DNA of 64,000 nt from Plazaster borealis (lineage: Eukaryota > Echinodermata > Asteroidea > Forcipulatida > Labidiasteridae): positions 5,952,001 through 6,016,000 of the forward strand of contig CM037467.1 of assembly GCA_021014325.1 (NCBI GenBank), in the 5' to 3' direction. How positions within the stretch are numbered: the stretch's first letter is position 1; each line of letters begins with the position of its first letter. Below the pieces are notes generated by a model. It was given only the letters and a program-made list of their open reading frames with translations, was not told the origin of the DNA and ran no database searches. The translations under genes and the position numbers were made by a program. Below, one piece after another: positions 45,359 to 56,266 of this stretch.

Positions 45359-46601
45359 GTAAATGCACTACTGCTGGTTTAGAACAGACGGCAGTGATTC
45401 TCCAAATCACTCCACGGCTTTTGTTGACCGAAGAAGCGGTAACAGCTTCTACCGTAGATGTCCGGTGAGGAGGATACTCAAAGGTAAAATCATCAAAAAA
45501 GAACAAAACCAAACGTACCTAAGTAATATATTGAGTACAATCAAGTAATGGATGGGGGAAATGTATCTTTAAATGGTGGGGGGGGTAAACTTTACCATTG
45601 GTAGATGAATTAATTAAGGAAACATTTTATACGTTTATTTTGCTTTTAGGAACAATAAGTTACTGTTTACTTTGTATGAGTGAGATGACTTACGTTAATC
45701 GTCAAGTGACTGTTGATTATCAAAATACTAATATCAGTATTGAGTTCATTATTTTGGCGTGTTCAACAATCCCATGAAGCGCAGACGTAATTTGTTTTCC
45801 TACAAAAATATCTCAGCATGATTTACATAGCAGTTGACCTTCGATCTCATTGGGATTAGTTCAACCACTTGAAAGACGGCATACCGTCGCTGTAGAGTCC
45901 TGGACTAAACGGACTGATTATTAACACAAGCACACTGGGGAACTCGTTTATAATGGATCATAAAAAGCAAACATTCCCAGTGAAACAAGTCATAGCGTCC
46001 AGGGTTCAGTACGTCGTAGACATTAATACGATATTGTATCTGCAGCGTGCCAATGACAGGTGATGGCGTTTCCGCCCAGAAGCATCGTAGGAAACAAATG
46101 CCACAATTCTTCACACGACCATGATAAGGACCATTTTTTTAGTTATTTGCAGTCACATGGTAACCAGCTTTTGTATTCAGCAACCTCACCGGTATGAATA
46201 GACAGCCAGACAGCTCAGTCTCACGGTACTCAGTTACCTGAAATTATTTCTATCTGCATGAAAGCAGCAATGTTCTTCAAGTAGGACTCTGACTACGCAC
46301 ATGTATGTTTAAGATGAGGCGTCTTTAAGATGTTCTCCACAGACACCATGAAATAACATCAAGGAATTCATGAATGCCATCTTGCTGGATTTTGCTCTGG
46401 TCTAAATTCAATAGCCATGAGCTTGCGAGATCTCAAATAAACGGATAACTTTACGGAATGAATTTACATATCTTTAAAGAAATATTCTTTGCCTTATTGG
46501 TCAAACCAAAAAAAACATCCAATCTTTTCTTGCAAGGCTACTTTGCTCGATATTTAACGTGAAACTTACTTGATTCCGGAGATTTAAGTAGTGTATTTTG
46601 T
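45359..46601. other. Upstream region of the 46602 gene; no other feature supported
   Basis: Mostly unannotated. A G-run lies near 45577. CTTTTCTTGCAAG at 46524-46536 is a good acceptor, so an upstream non-coding exon could join here. An in-frame TGA at 46560-46562 then precedes the first ATG. Confidence 0.4.
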
Positions 46602-47723
46602 ATGGATCTTAATGCTATGATAGTGGCAAAAGGACGACAACGAGAGGCTAGACATGAAGGTGGCTCTATGCAGAGCAAGCAGCCAGAGACCATTAGCCTC
46701 AGTAGATTACCACTTACATGCCGAGACTCATCACTACAAGCCAGAGTGGTCATGGATCAGATAAGTCGAGAAAGGGGACAGCAGTATCAAGAATCCATAG
46801 TGCAGTCTGTATTGGGAAAACAAGGTGAGAGTCATGTTCAAGTATCAGAGTCACAACCGTTTGGGAATAAGCTGAAATTCCCCAATATTGACGGGAAACT
46901 TGTTCATACACATCACTGTAGTGATACCACCAGTCGAACACTTGCAAGGAGTGGCGCGTTTCAAGCAAAGAGTAAAAAGTTACCGGCCACAAACCTAGCG
47001 AGTCACAAACCGGGTCGGAGCATCACCAAACCTCCAAACTCATTGCCAAGCTGTAGCTCTGCCAGTTCTTCTGGGGGAAAAATATCGGCATGGAAACCCA
47101 AAGATGACAAGCGTCAGAGTATTCACAAAAACAGAATTGATGTACGAACCACGACTGGTATGCAAGGTCGAAAAAGTGAAGTTGGTGTGGAGCGGTCAAA
47201 TGAAACTAACAAGAGCCCAAAGATAATTAAAATGCCAAGGAGTCGGACGTTTGATGCAATTGTTAGAAAACGGACCCCTGCCGGCAATGGTGACATACAC
47301 CATCCCTCGTTACAGTCTCGAACGCGTCTCTTATCCAACAATCATGTTGACAATAAAACACCAATCATTAAGGACTCGCATAATTCAAACCAAAATGTGT
47401 CGAAAAAATGGAAAACAAGATCTGAACAACAAAGTTGCAATATGCAGCGTAATGAGCACCAATGTCCACAGGAAGTGCATGAACATGAGCACCTGAACAC
47501 CAATTTGCTCCCAGACAACTTGGAACTGACGAAAGAAAGGTCATTTGAGATTACGTTCCCCGGGTACGATACCAGGTTCTTGGATTTACCAGAACCGATT
47601 GGAGCGGACGAATACACGAATTTACATGTTAGCGATATTGACAAAAAGATGGACACGAGAATTCACGCTTCATCTGTAGAAAAATGCCGTCGATGGCTCA
47701 ACAAATGGGTGCTTCCTCCGTAG
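46602..47723 (+). CDS. Unrecognised 373-residue basic, low-complexity protein
   Basis: This is by far the longest non-repetitive open frame in the window, with an in-frame stop 14 codons upstream and a normal stop TAG. The composition is that of a largely disordered protein: rich in Ser, Asn, Lys, Arg and Gln, with a Ser cluster (SLPSCSSASSSGGK, residues about 147-160) and basic patches (KMPRSRTFDAIVRKR). The last 60 residues look more ordered: FEITFPGYDTRFLDLPEP, then a final amphipathic VEKCRRWLNKWVLPP. No membrane segment or signal peptide is seen. AATAAA occurs at 48204-48209. The lack of introns could mean a single-exon gene, a large last exon or a retrocopy. I do not recognise the family and infer no function. 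Confidence 0.75.
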   Translation: MDLNAMIVAKGRQREARHEGGSMQSKQPETISLSRLPLTCRDSSLQARVVMDQISRERGQQYQESIVQSVLGKQGESHVQVSESQPFGNKLKFPNIDGKLVHTHHCSDTTSRTLARSGAFQAKSKKLPATNLASHKPGRSITKPPNSLPSCSSASSSGGKISAWKPKDDKRQSIHKNRIDVRTTTGMQGRKSEVGVERSNETNKSPKIIKMPRSRTFDAIVRKRTPAGNGDIHHPSLQSRTRLLSNNHVDNKTPIIKDSHNSNQNVSKKWKTRSEQQSCNMQRNEHQCPQEVHEHEHLNTNLLPDNLELTKERSFEITFPGYDTRFLDLPEPIGADEYTNLHVSDIDKKMDTRIHASSVEKCRRWLNKWVLPP

Positions 47724-48668
47724 TATATACACAAACAAACTGTTCAAATTTATCTAAAAAATAACTACCATTTGCCTTTTGAGGGAATAATAATAGTCTG
47801 CCCCGTGTATACTGAAAGTTTTTGTTTTTGTAAACTATATAAAGGGAACATGACAAAAATGGAAGCAATTTGAGAATTAAGCATGTATCGATTCGAAAAT
47901 AATAGTTCATTAATGCACTCAAAATTATCCGGGAGATGATTTAGGAGGTGAATCGGGAATGATAACAGGAGCGCTTCCCGTGATTATAAACACTTTTGCG
48001 TGGAATCGGCTTTGACAAAGTCCAGAAGAAAACAAGAAAACATCAAATTTTTCCCATATTGGGCCTATATACTTTATTTTTTAAAGCGACGTCAACATTA
48101 ATTTCCGCTAATATAAAATGGGTCCTTACATTAAATCAGTGGGAAATGGACAGAATAATAATGGACTAATTTTGCTTATTTAAATTTCCGTTTTTCTTTG
48201 CTAAATAAATAATTTTGGGCGAATTTTAGCCCTGGTAAGGCGTCAATCATCACAAAATGGCAACTATTTCCAGGGAAGGGCCGTGCAACTGTAAACTGCA
48301 CCGCTATTACGTAACAGAACCTCAAATACATGACATAATATTTAAGGAAATTGATATGATTTGTATAAAGGAACTCACGTATCTCAACTGGCGTGAGTGA
48401 GAAACTAAAAATCGTTTTCAAAAGACATTATTTTGTCCTGCAGTGCTAACATGTTCCTGTAATTTGAAAAAAAAATTGGAAAGTATGACAATAAACAGGT
48501 AATCTTTAAGAACCAATAAAATGAACGTAATGGTTGGTTCATTCCATTTTGCTTTAATTTGTTTTAAAGTAAGGTGAAAAAACATATGGCATAAACTGGT
48601 AGGTAGTTTAATAGTTTTTACTCAACCAACAAATAATCTGTATATAATAAAGCTTGAGCAATGCTTTA
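47724..48668. other. Presumed 3' region of the 46602 gene
   Basis: AT-rich, with a candidate AATAAA polyadenylation signal at 48204-48209. No other feature is seen. Confidence 0.4.
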
Positions 48669-49114
48669 AAGGTGGGTCATACTTTGGTAATGACCCCAAA
48701 AAGAATTTGTTTAATTTTTACCCACAAGCGTAGGCCTACTTGTTATAAAGATGGTAATGGTAGTAAGCATCCTGCGAAATTATTTTGTCTGAAATGCCCC
48801 TGTTGATTAGAAACCAATATGTCGAAAAAAATGAATCTTCAAAGATCGCTTGCAGGCGACTTTTGGAAATTTCTGTGGTGTCCGTTTGAATGCTGGTCAG
48901 AGATGCGGTTGGAACCCGCTGTCACTTCGCTAAAGGTGGATGGATTCGACATTCTTGATGAATATCCGTGACAATTTTTTGTTTTTTTTTCTCAGGGTGC
49001 TGTATTCAACTGAAACTTTCGCATGTGACTCTTAATGTTTCTTTTTGATAATTTGCATATAAATCAGCATTATATTGACAACAAACAAACGTAACCCTAT
49101 AGGCCTACCTTTAT
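48669..49114 (+). mobile_element. ~446-bp inverted-repeat element, copy 2
   Basis: It has the terminal words AAAGGTGGGTCATAC and TAGGCCTACCTTTA and the diagnostic interior AGAGATGCGGTTGGAACCCG, CACTTCGCTAAAGGTGG. Same order and length as copy 1 at 3572-4018, with substantial divergence. Confidence 0.8.
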
Positions 49115-49918
49115 TAAATCAATGTAGCAAATAAGGTGTGTAGCGGATATCTTAACAACAATGTCTGCTTGGGTTCTTTTGGAAATTTGGCCACACTCGA
49201 AAAAATAATCTTGAGCACAATGTTGCTTCCAAGTTGTATATATATTTGGTAAAACTTGAAAATGAAACAATTTCAGACATATTTGTTAAGCTAGCAATGT
49301 ATCATTTCGAAGGATAATTCTTTTCTAAATCTAATTTGTTAATATACCCTTTTTAAAGTTTCTTCTTAAGTGCACCATTTCAAGTATAGACTAAACGTAA
49401 AGCATTGGTCCGTATTTATACACTCCCCATTCCCAACAATGATTCCCGTTTTATAAAATCAGCTTTACATTATATTAATTATTTTTCAAGAAGAGCAGAC
49501 TATATTTCTATATACACAAGTAAATAAAGGGATGTTCAGAATTTATTTCCGACGAACCTCTTTCACGAACAAGGAAGAAGTTCAGTCAAAGTCTCAGAAG
49601 AAACACTTTATCAAGGAACATTTGTAAAACATGGAAAATACATAGCCGTAAGTATTCTGAGATTTCTCGAGCACAGTTCCACCTTCAATGATGAATTTTT
49701 AAGAAAATGTTTGTTTCGAATGTTTCTAATGAAATTAAGATGTAAACGCAGATTTATAATGCCAAAAACCATCATAGAAAAATGACGCTAAAACAATGAG
49801 CAATAATTTAACAACAAATACGTAGAAATGGTGTACATTGCAATAGACTTGAGACCAAAACAAAGAGTAACATTGTCTTGAAGGCAAAGAATCAGAAGTA
49901 AAAAGAATTACCCAATGT
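49115..49918. other. No feature seen
   Basis: AT-rich unannotated sequence. Confidence 0.4.
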
Positions 49919-50588
49919 TGAAGCTCACTGATTAGCTCATTGAATTGTTCACTGATTACCTTATTAGCTCATTGGTTAGCTTATGGATTAGCTCATTAAT
50001 TATCTCATTGGTTAGCTCATTTGTTAGCTCATTAGCATATTGATTAGCTCGTTGATTAGCTTATTGACTAGTTCATTTATTAGCTCATTGATTAGCTTAT
50101 AGATTAGCTCATTGAATTGCTTATTGATTGGCTCTTTGAATAGCTAATTGATTAGCTTATTGAGTAGCTCATTGATTAGCTCATTGAGTAGCTTATTTAT
50201 TAGCTCATTGATTAGCTCATTGACTAGCTTATTGATTGGCTTATTGGTTAGCTCATTGATTAACTCATTAATTAGCTTATTGATTAGCTCATTGATTAGC
50301 TCATTGATTAGCTCATTGATGAGCTTATTGATTAGCTCATTGATGAGCTTATTGATTAGCTCATTGATTAGCTCATTGATTAGCTTATTGATTAGCTTAT
50401 TGAATAGCTAATTGATTAGCTTATTGGTTAGCTCATTGATTAACTCATTGTTTAGCTTATTGATTAGCTCATTGATTAGCTCATTGATTAGCTCATTGAT
50501 TAGGTCATTCATTAGCTTATTTATTAGCTCATTGATTAGCTCATTGATTAGCTTATTGATTAGCTTATTGATTCGCTCAATTATTAAA
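49919..50588 (+). repeat. 12-bp minisatellite, about 55 units
   Basis: The unit ATTAGCTCATTG, often ATTAGCTTATTG, repeats with no long interruption. The left 150 bp is more degraded, with irregular spacing. The period gives one open frame on each strand (ISSL on plus, NELI on minus); all other frames stop in every unit. AGCT in each unit is a palindrome. Confidence 0.97.
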
Positions 50589-53053
50589 TCCCTCCGCACA
50601 GACAAAACCTTTGCGTCCCTAAAAAATATGACTATATGTAACATGATGAAACTTCGACAGGTTGGTTGGTCCATGTTAAATGTAATGGTAGTTAGAACAA
50701 ACTACAGGAAAATATTCGAAAAGCCAGCCCTAAAAACCTTTAAATACACATTTTCATTTTATTTACCATGTTTTCCTGCATGGCTTATAACGGTAAGAAA
50801 TGTAAAGTTTCATTTAGTTACAAAGGCTTTGTACGTTTTGCGCAAGTAAGCCGTCTGTATACCACGGAATGAAAACAAGACCTTATACGGGGCATAACGA
50901 CACAAAACAACAGTTTACTCAGAAGAAAATAACAGACATGGTGACCCTTCACATTTCCACCATTGTACCCACGGTGTTGACTGTCTGGTCACGTGGTGCA
51001 GTGTAAACACCCCATACAGATTAATTATTGATAAATCTCATCCATTGTATAGTCACAAAGACGGATACGTATCGGGGTTCAATGCAGTAAGTCTATGGCT
51101 AGGTGGAGGTATGTGTTCATTATAATGTCATTGTTCTACATCAGAAGACCATCCGATCATTACTGATTGAAACGTCCAGTTGGTAAACCACCGGTTCTTT
51201 TCAGAACCAACTCGTACAGATGGTTTTATGTACATGGTGTCTCTGCAAACCTTGCTACACAATTGTTTAACTCATGATGGTGAATTATTGAGTGCTTAAT
51301 GTCGAGTTCAGAGGATTGGGAGGTGAAGTCCACTCCCGTTCGATATTTCTTTCAATAATTCAAAAACCACACGAAGGATTCTGGTTTAATTCTAACTTAC
51401 ACCTTGATTAGATGCACAGCTTTACTTTCGATAAGTGTGAAACGTACTATTTTCTTTCTTTACTTGTCATTCCCTTGTGCCAACGTTTCACCAAACACAA
51501 CAACAATTTGTGGCCCAATTACTTCGCTGTAGTATGTAAGCCTAATTCTAAAAGCCCTCACACGGCCCTAAAATGCCAGACACTTGGAAAATACAGAAAT
51601 ACAATCTGAGCCTACTTTTACATTATTTTCAGAAATGAAGCAATTGTTCGTATACGAACGTTTGTTCTTTATTCTGACTACTCAGTAAACAATTTGGGAT
51701 AAAAACAACTCTCCGAAACAACCTTTTTATTTATTTATTGTATTTTATACACGGAAGGCAAATTTTCGAGTCTCACAGCCTCGATCCGTTTTACACGAGT
51801 TCCTTAATATTTTACGGTTCAGATTAAATTAAAGGTATTACACAGGATTGGTTAGGATACAAAACATCATTATTTAATTAATTTAAGTCTGAAAGTTTAA
51901 TGGTTATGAAGTTCATACTAGAACCATTTATTCTGTGAAATGTTTCCATCGGAAATGATGAGAAAACTGTAAACTGAAAATCTGAAACCTTAAAAAAAAC
52001 CGCAACAGCTGATTTCGTGTTACAACCAAAATTAAGGACAATGTGTTTATAATAATACTAACAATTGTGCATATGCCTTTTTTTCGCATTTTTCCAAAAA
52101 GAACCGTATAGGAATAACATCGTTTGCAAAGTACGAGGCCTACTGTATAGACCCTAGTTTTTAAAACATTGGGGAAAACCGCCGTATTTTCCGCACCTCT
52201 CTGCATGGAATGTGGCGACGTGTTACTGATAACCAAGGCGACCAGTGCTCGATTTTAGATCACAAATTAAAGATCCATTTTAAGATGTGTTGTCAGTATC
52301 ACCATAGTGATTTGTATTTTGACATCACACTTTGCTTAACAATTAGATTGCACATCAATCTTAACCGTTTAGGTTTTTACTTATTTATTATTACGGTTTC
52401 ATTTATTTTTTGGTTTGGGGGTTGTTTTGTTAGGGGGATTTTAAGAAATTACGTCGCTAACAGATTCAAATTTAGGGGTGAAAAAATAGCTCTTTCTCTA
52501 TAACTTATAATATCAACAGATCTCCAGTGCTCTTTACCAAGTACGTTTCTGGTCATTAATATGTGGAGTAGTTACCAAAGGTACACCCTCCCTTTAAAAG
52601 GGTTGAGGGTACATGATTCAAAAGAGGACATGTAGTTCGGGACAGAATCTCATGACACACCGGTTATTTAATTCATTCTCAAAACCATCTCAGCTCCCTG
52701 GGTAGTATACAGCTTGTGCTGTCAAGTATATAGCCCACCAAGCTAAATCAATCACAAGAACCATCTGGCCTCGCAGGTGCTCATTTACCTCCGAAAATAA
52801 TGCGCTCATCATAATGACCTTTGTTAACTAAGTTCAATTTTGGACAATAATGTTTCACATGATTTGTTACCGATGTACAATGTATAACAGTAAATTATCG
52901 TATCTGGATGATTCGTGTGTCTCGCCACTGGATGAATTGTCATGCTTTTAGATAGCAGTCTGGACCCTTGTACCACCATATTACATCAAAATGATTTCAT
53001 GGAGAGGACCATTCCATTTTTGTAATCCTATACGACTTTTGGTGGTAGGAGGG
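50589..53053. other. No gene supported
   Basis: Mostly AT-rich. At 52525-52620 a piece CTTTACCAAGTACGTTTCTG..AGTTACCAAAGGTACACC..CCTTTAAA looks like an end of the GGTAATTAC-type inverted-repeat family seen at 2754 and 63465. Nothing else is recognised. Confidence 0.35.
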
Positions 53054-53222
53054 CCGGTGTGACAGGAGATTCTGTCCCCACCGGAGATTCTGTCGCCCCC
53101 CCCCCTTATACGGCGAACTGTGTACAAATTTCTTCTGATAGCGCCCTCTCAGTTAATCAACCTCCTTCCCATAATTGGGGGAGGGGTGGGCAGACGGGGA
53201 CAGATTTCCCTGTGACAGCGGG
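53054..53222. mobile_element. 169-bp MITE with CCGGTGT termini, copy 2
   Basis: CCGGTGTGACAGGAGATTCT at the left and GATTTCCCTGTGACAGCGGG at the right are the inverted ends. The interior shares GGCGAACTGTGTACAAATTT and TGATAGCGCCCTCT with copy 1 at 24683. A terminal scrap of the family is at 63090-63116. Confidence 0.88.
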
Positions 53223-53448
53223 ATGGCTGGTTATGCGTATAGCTGACATTTGACCTTTAATTGAGTTTTTCAGTTATTTCTGGTTAAATGAGAAGAAATT
53301 ACATTTTTGTTTGAAATATTCTTTTAGTAGGTTCACACAATTAGTACAAGGACATTCAGTTTTAACTGAAAAACGGAGAGCGAAGTGTCCCTATGGTAAA
53401 CCTGTATGGGTAAGTGCACAAAATGTATCATATAATAAATATTGTTTA

Positions 53449-54193
53449 AGGTAGGGTCATAGATTGATTTTAGTCAACGTAATGCTGATTTATAAAGAAA
53501 AAGGCATATACAGAAAAAGTCACATGTGAAAGTTTCAGCTGTATACAGTGTCTACTTGCTGAGAAAACAGCATTAACCGTCGTGTACGTGGAAGAGGGAC
53601 GTAGCGAAAAGTTACCGTAGAAAGGGCGTAAGCAACTAATGTGCAAAATATTGTGTTTCAAGACAACTGAGTGGGAAAGTTTGATCGGTTTTCTGCCATT
53701 CATTGGTCATCATAGGAAGGTTATATTCTGCATGGGACTGATAATATATATATTTGGAGTAATTCTATATAGCAACAAAAATGTAACAGTAATGCCACAT
53801 TTCTTTTGCCAGGAGCCATTTTATTGCTTACGGCCTTTTGTTACTGGTAAAAAGTACTTCGTGTGCCTGGAAGAAGTGCGTAGAGACTTCTTCTCGCGGT
53901 ATTTTCACGAGAACGTGAAATACATCAACGTTTAGCGAGGGACAGCGGGAACCAACCGCATCTCTGGCCGCAGCATTCGCAAACGGAAACCAACCCTCAG
54001 AAATCTGAGAAGCGATTCATTTTATCAGATTCAATTTCAAGTGTTTTCGAGTGAAAAATTTCCAAACCATATTACTTCGAAGGGAATCCTATCTCAAAAT
54101 AGTTTAAACTATCAACAGCTGCAGTGCTTCTCACCAAGTAAGTTTTTATGGTCACAAGTTGTTGGAGTAATTACCAATTTATAAACCTATAGA
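53449..54193 (-). mobile_element. Inverted-repeat element, copy 3 (longer variant)
   Basis: In reverse complement it matches copies 1 and 2: AGGTAGGGTCATAGATTG at the left corresponds to the right end of copy 1, GTCAACGTAATGCTGATTTA and GTCACATGTGAAAGTTTCAG are internal, and GACAGCGGGAACCAACCGCA mirrors the diagnostic AACCCGCTGTC word. It is about 300 bp longer than the other copies. An extra block with GCGAGGGACAGCGGGAACC flanked by symmetrical AACAGC..TGCTTA words suggests a nested or duplicated arm. ACCAAGTAAGTTTTTATGG sits near the right end. Confidence 0.7.
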
Positions 54194-55445
54194 GCTCTAA
54201 GTGTTATGGAAAAAAAACTATACAAAAGTTCAATAAAACGCAGCTGGATGTAGTCATGTATCAAACTATACATACGTTTGAGGTTATGATCAGTTTATTT
54301 TTACATCGATCTTTCGTACCATAAATCTAAAATGCAAGTAATTTACAGCTTAAAACAATCTAAGATTATTGTACATCTTGTATCAGTTATCTATCTGAGA
54401 GGGTATCGGCTTTGTCTTTTTACAGTAACCAATATCTGAAAATACTTGTAACAGATATTTATCAGTTATTGTGTGATGTAACAGCGCCTTCAAGCGATGT
54501 AGACGCCATTCTTTTAAGTTTCACAAAACGTTGCACCTGAGAAAGTTTGCACAAAGGAACACTTAATTCTTCCTTCAGAAAGTGTTATTTCTGCGAACAA
54601 AACAGCATGGTGCGAATCGCAACAAATGTTAGGCCTCTTTGGTCACAGACATTAATTTGAAACTTTAAACACATACCAACGTTAATACTCTTAAAGAGCT
54701 ACTTGAACGAAAACGAAAACAAGTGATCTTTGCTGAAATTTATTTAAAATGTTTTCAATCAATAAGGAAATTGAACAGATTTTATTTGTGTAAAAAACAA
54801 TCATTTTGAATACCCTTCTCCGGTGCATTTCAGATAGATTCGCGAAAAGTCATGTTACGTCATCACTCATGTTACGTCATGTAGGAGCTCCATTTTGTAT
54901 AGCCGCTTTGTTGCAGCATGGAGGTATAACAAAGCAACCTCCCGCAAATGACTTCAAAGTATTGTCATTTTCAAAGGCAGAAGTGTTTCTAGTTTTTCAA
55001 AACCTTGACATTCTGAAATAAATAAGAAATCCAGACACTCCAGCGAGAAAATCTGTTGAACTTTGTTTTATTACGTAAACTCAATCCGATCATTGGCAGC
55101 GACTTCACTGCAAAAACTGGGGTGCCAACACAATCACATTTCAGCTACAATACTTCTAATGTGGGATCCCGGCCATGGTGTATATCACAAACCAGCATGA
55201 TGCATAGCTTCAACTTTTCTGGTTCCCCTCTGCCGAGCAGATCAACTTTTCTAAAGTACAGTTGAATTTCTACTGTTAGAAAGTATAGCTATCGATTAAC
55301 GCCCTTAAAATAACATAGTCAAGATTGATCGTACACTGCCATTAAGGATAAAAGAACAAGCAAACAAATTAAAATGAAGTGATTGAGTTGTTTGTGGTAA
55401 TTTTTTTAAATTTATGTATTTGTACGCATTTGTACAGTTATAGTT
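54194..55445. other. No gene supported; one MITE end fragment
   Basis: At 55103-55146 ACTTCACTGCAAAAACTGGG..TGCCAACACAATCACATTT repeats the left end of the element at 55606. The word CATGTTACGTCAT occurs twice around 54853-54880. Nothing else is seen. Confidence 0.4.
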
Positions 55446-55521
55446 AATATCGCTATAGAAATAAGGAATGAAATGATACAGTGCACCGTATCACCTAGTT
55501 TCTTATTTCTATAGCGATATT
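55446..55521. repeat. Perfect 20-bp hairpin
   Basis: AATATCGCTATAGAAATAAG (55446-55465) and its exact reverse complement (55502-55521) enclose a 36-base loop that has its own small stem GATAC..GTATC. It would fold stably as DNA or RNA. No promoter or conserved RNA motif is seen. Confidence 0.85.
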
Positions 55522-55558
55522 TTGCTGTAAGAAAAATGTGTACACATTGTGGAACACG

Positions 55559-55607
55559 GGCGGAGTTAGGAGGCGACTTCACTGGGGCGGAGTTAGGAGG
55601 CGACTTC
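55559..55607 (+). repeat. Short direct duplication
   Basis: GGCGGAGTTAGGAGGCGACT occurs twice, about 27 bp apart, immediately before the MITE at 55606. Confidence 0.8.
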
Positions 55608-55744
55608 GCTGCAAAAACTGGGGTGCCAACACAATCACATTGGTGTAATGTTAACACCCCATGATGTTAATTTGTATTCCCTCTTGGGTAACTATATGTG
55701 ACAACACTCATGGTGTCAATTTTAACACCCCAGTTTTTGCAGTG
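55606..55744. mobile_element. 139-bp MITE with CACTGCAAAAACTGGGGTG ends
   Basis: GCTGCAAAAACTGGGGTG at the left is mirrored by CACCCCAGTTTTTGCAGTG at the right, and inner words GTTAACACC/GGTGTCAATTTTAACACC are also related. CACTGCAAAAA-ended MITEs are common in aquatic animals. A fragment is at 55103, and a much longer element with the same kind of ends is at 58463-59662. Confidence 0.88.
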
Positions 55745-55861
55745 TACGGTACCTTTTTTTCGTGACACGAGAATACGAGAGTAAGCAGAAATCCACAAAC
55801 AGTGTAACGCTGAAATTCTGTAAGCATCCCCGATCCCATAATATGGTAGGCCGTGTCCAAG

Positions 55862-55959
55862 TTAGCGGCTGTGGCTACGACTGCAGTCGTTGCAAAGGGT
55901 GTTACTATGATGGACATCCCATGCTTCATATGACATCAAGCAACAGCCACAGCCGCTAA
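55862..55959. repeat. 15-bp inverted repeat around CGACTGCAGTCG
   Basis: TTAGCGGCTGTGGCT (55862-55876) is exactly complementary to AGCCACAGCCGCTAA (55945-55959). A 12-bp palindrome CGACTGCAGTCG follows the left arm. It is likely the core of another MITE. Confidence 0.8.
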
Positions 55960-56239
55960 TTCGCACATGACTGGTCTGTAGACCGTGCGAGGCTCATCAC
56001 ACGGTATCCCTTTATACATTAGCTAAAACGTAATAACAACAAATTAATTTAATTACACATTCGTATTGTCACATCATTCCAAATCAGCCCCACCCCTCCC
56101 AAAACATCAGCCCGACCCCTCCCCCAAACCATCACCCTATAGCATAGATATACGTCATCCTAGGATAACTGTGTTAGATGCTCACGGAGATCAGGATGCG
56201 ACGACTAACAGCTTTACATTCATACTAAGAGTCTTATTG

Positions 56240-56266
56240 TTAGAAGAACATGGCGACTTGGATGAA
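56240..56266 (-). CDS. SRI: Sorcin-like last exon (27 bp coding)
   Basis: After the acceptor TTTGATTTCAG come nine codons, FIQVAMFF and TAA. This short end corresponds to the last residues of sorcin-type proteins. It is too short to find by ORF length; frame, acceptor and motif place it. Confidence 0.85.
   Translation of the reverse strand, partial: FIQVAMFF

Noticed and set aside
50148..50849. Hydrophobic Leu/Ile/Ser-rich frames resembling a membrane protein
   Set aside because: Translation of the 12-bp repeat; the complementary strand gives an equally long frame.
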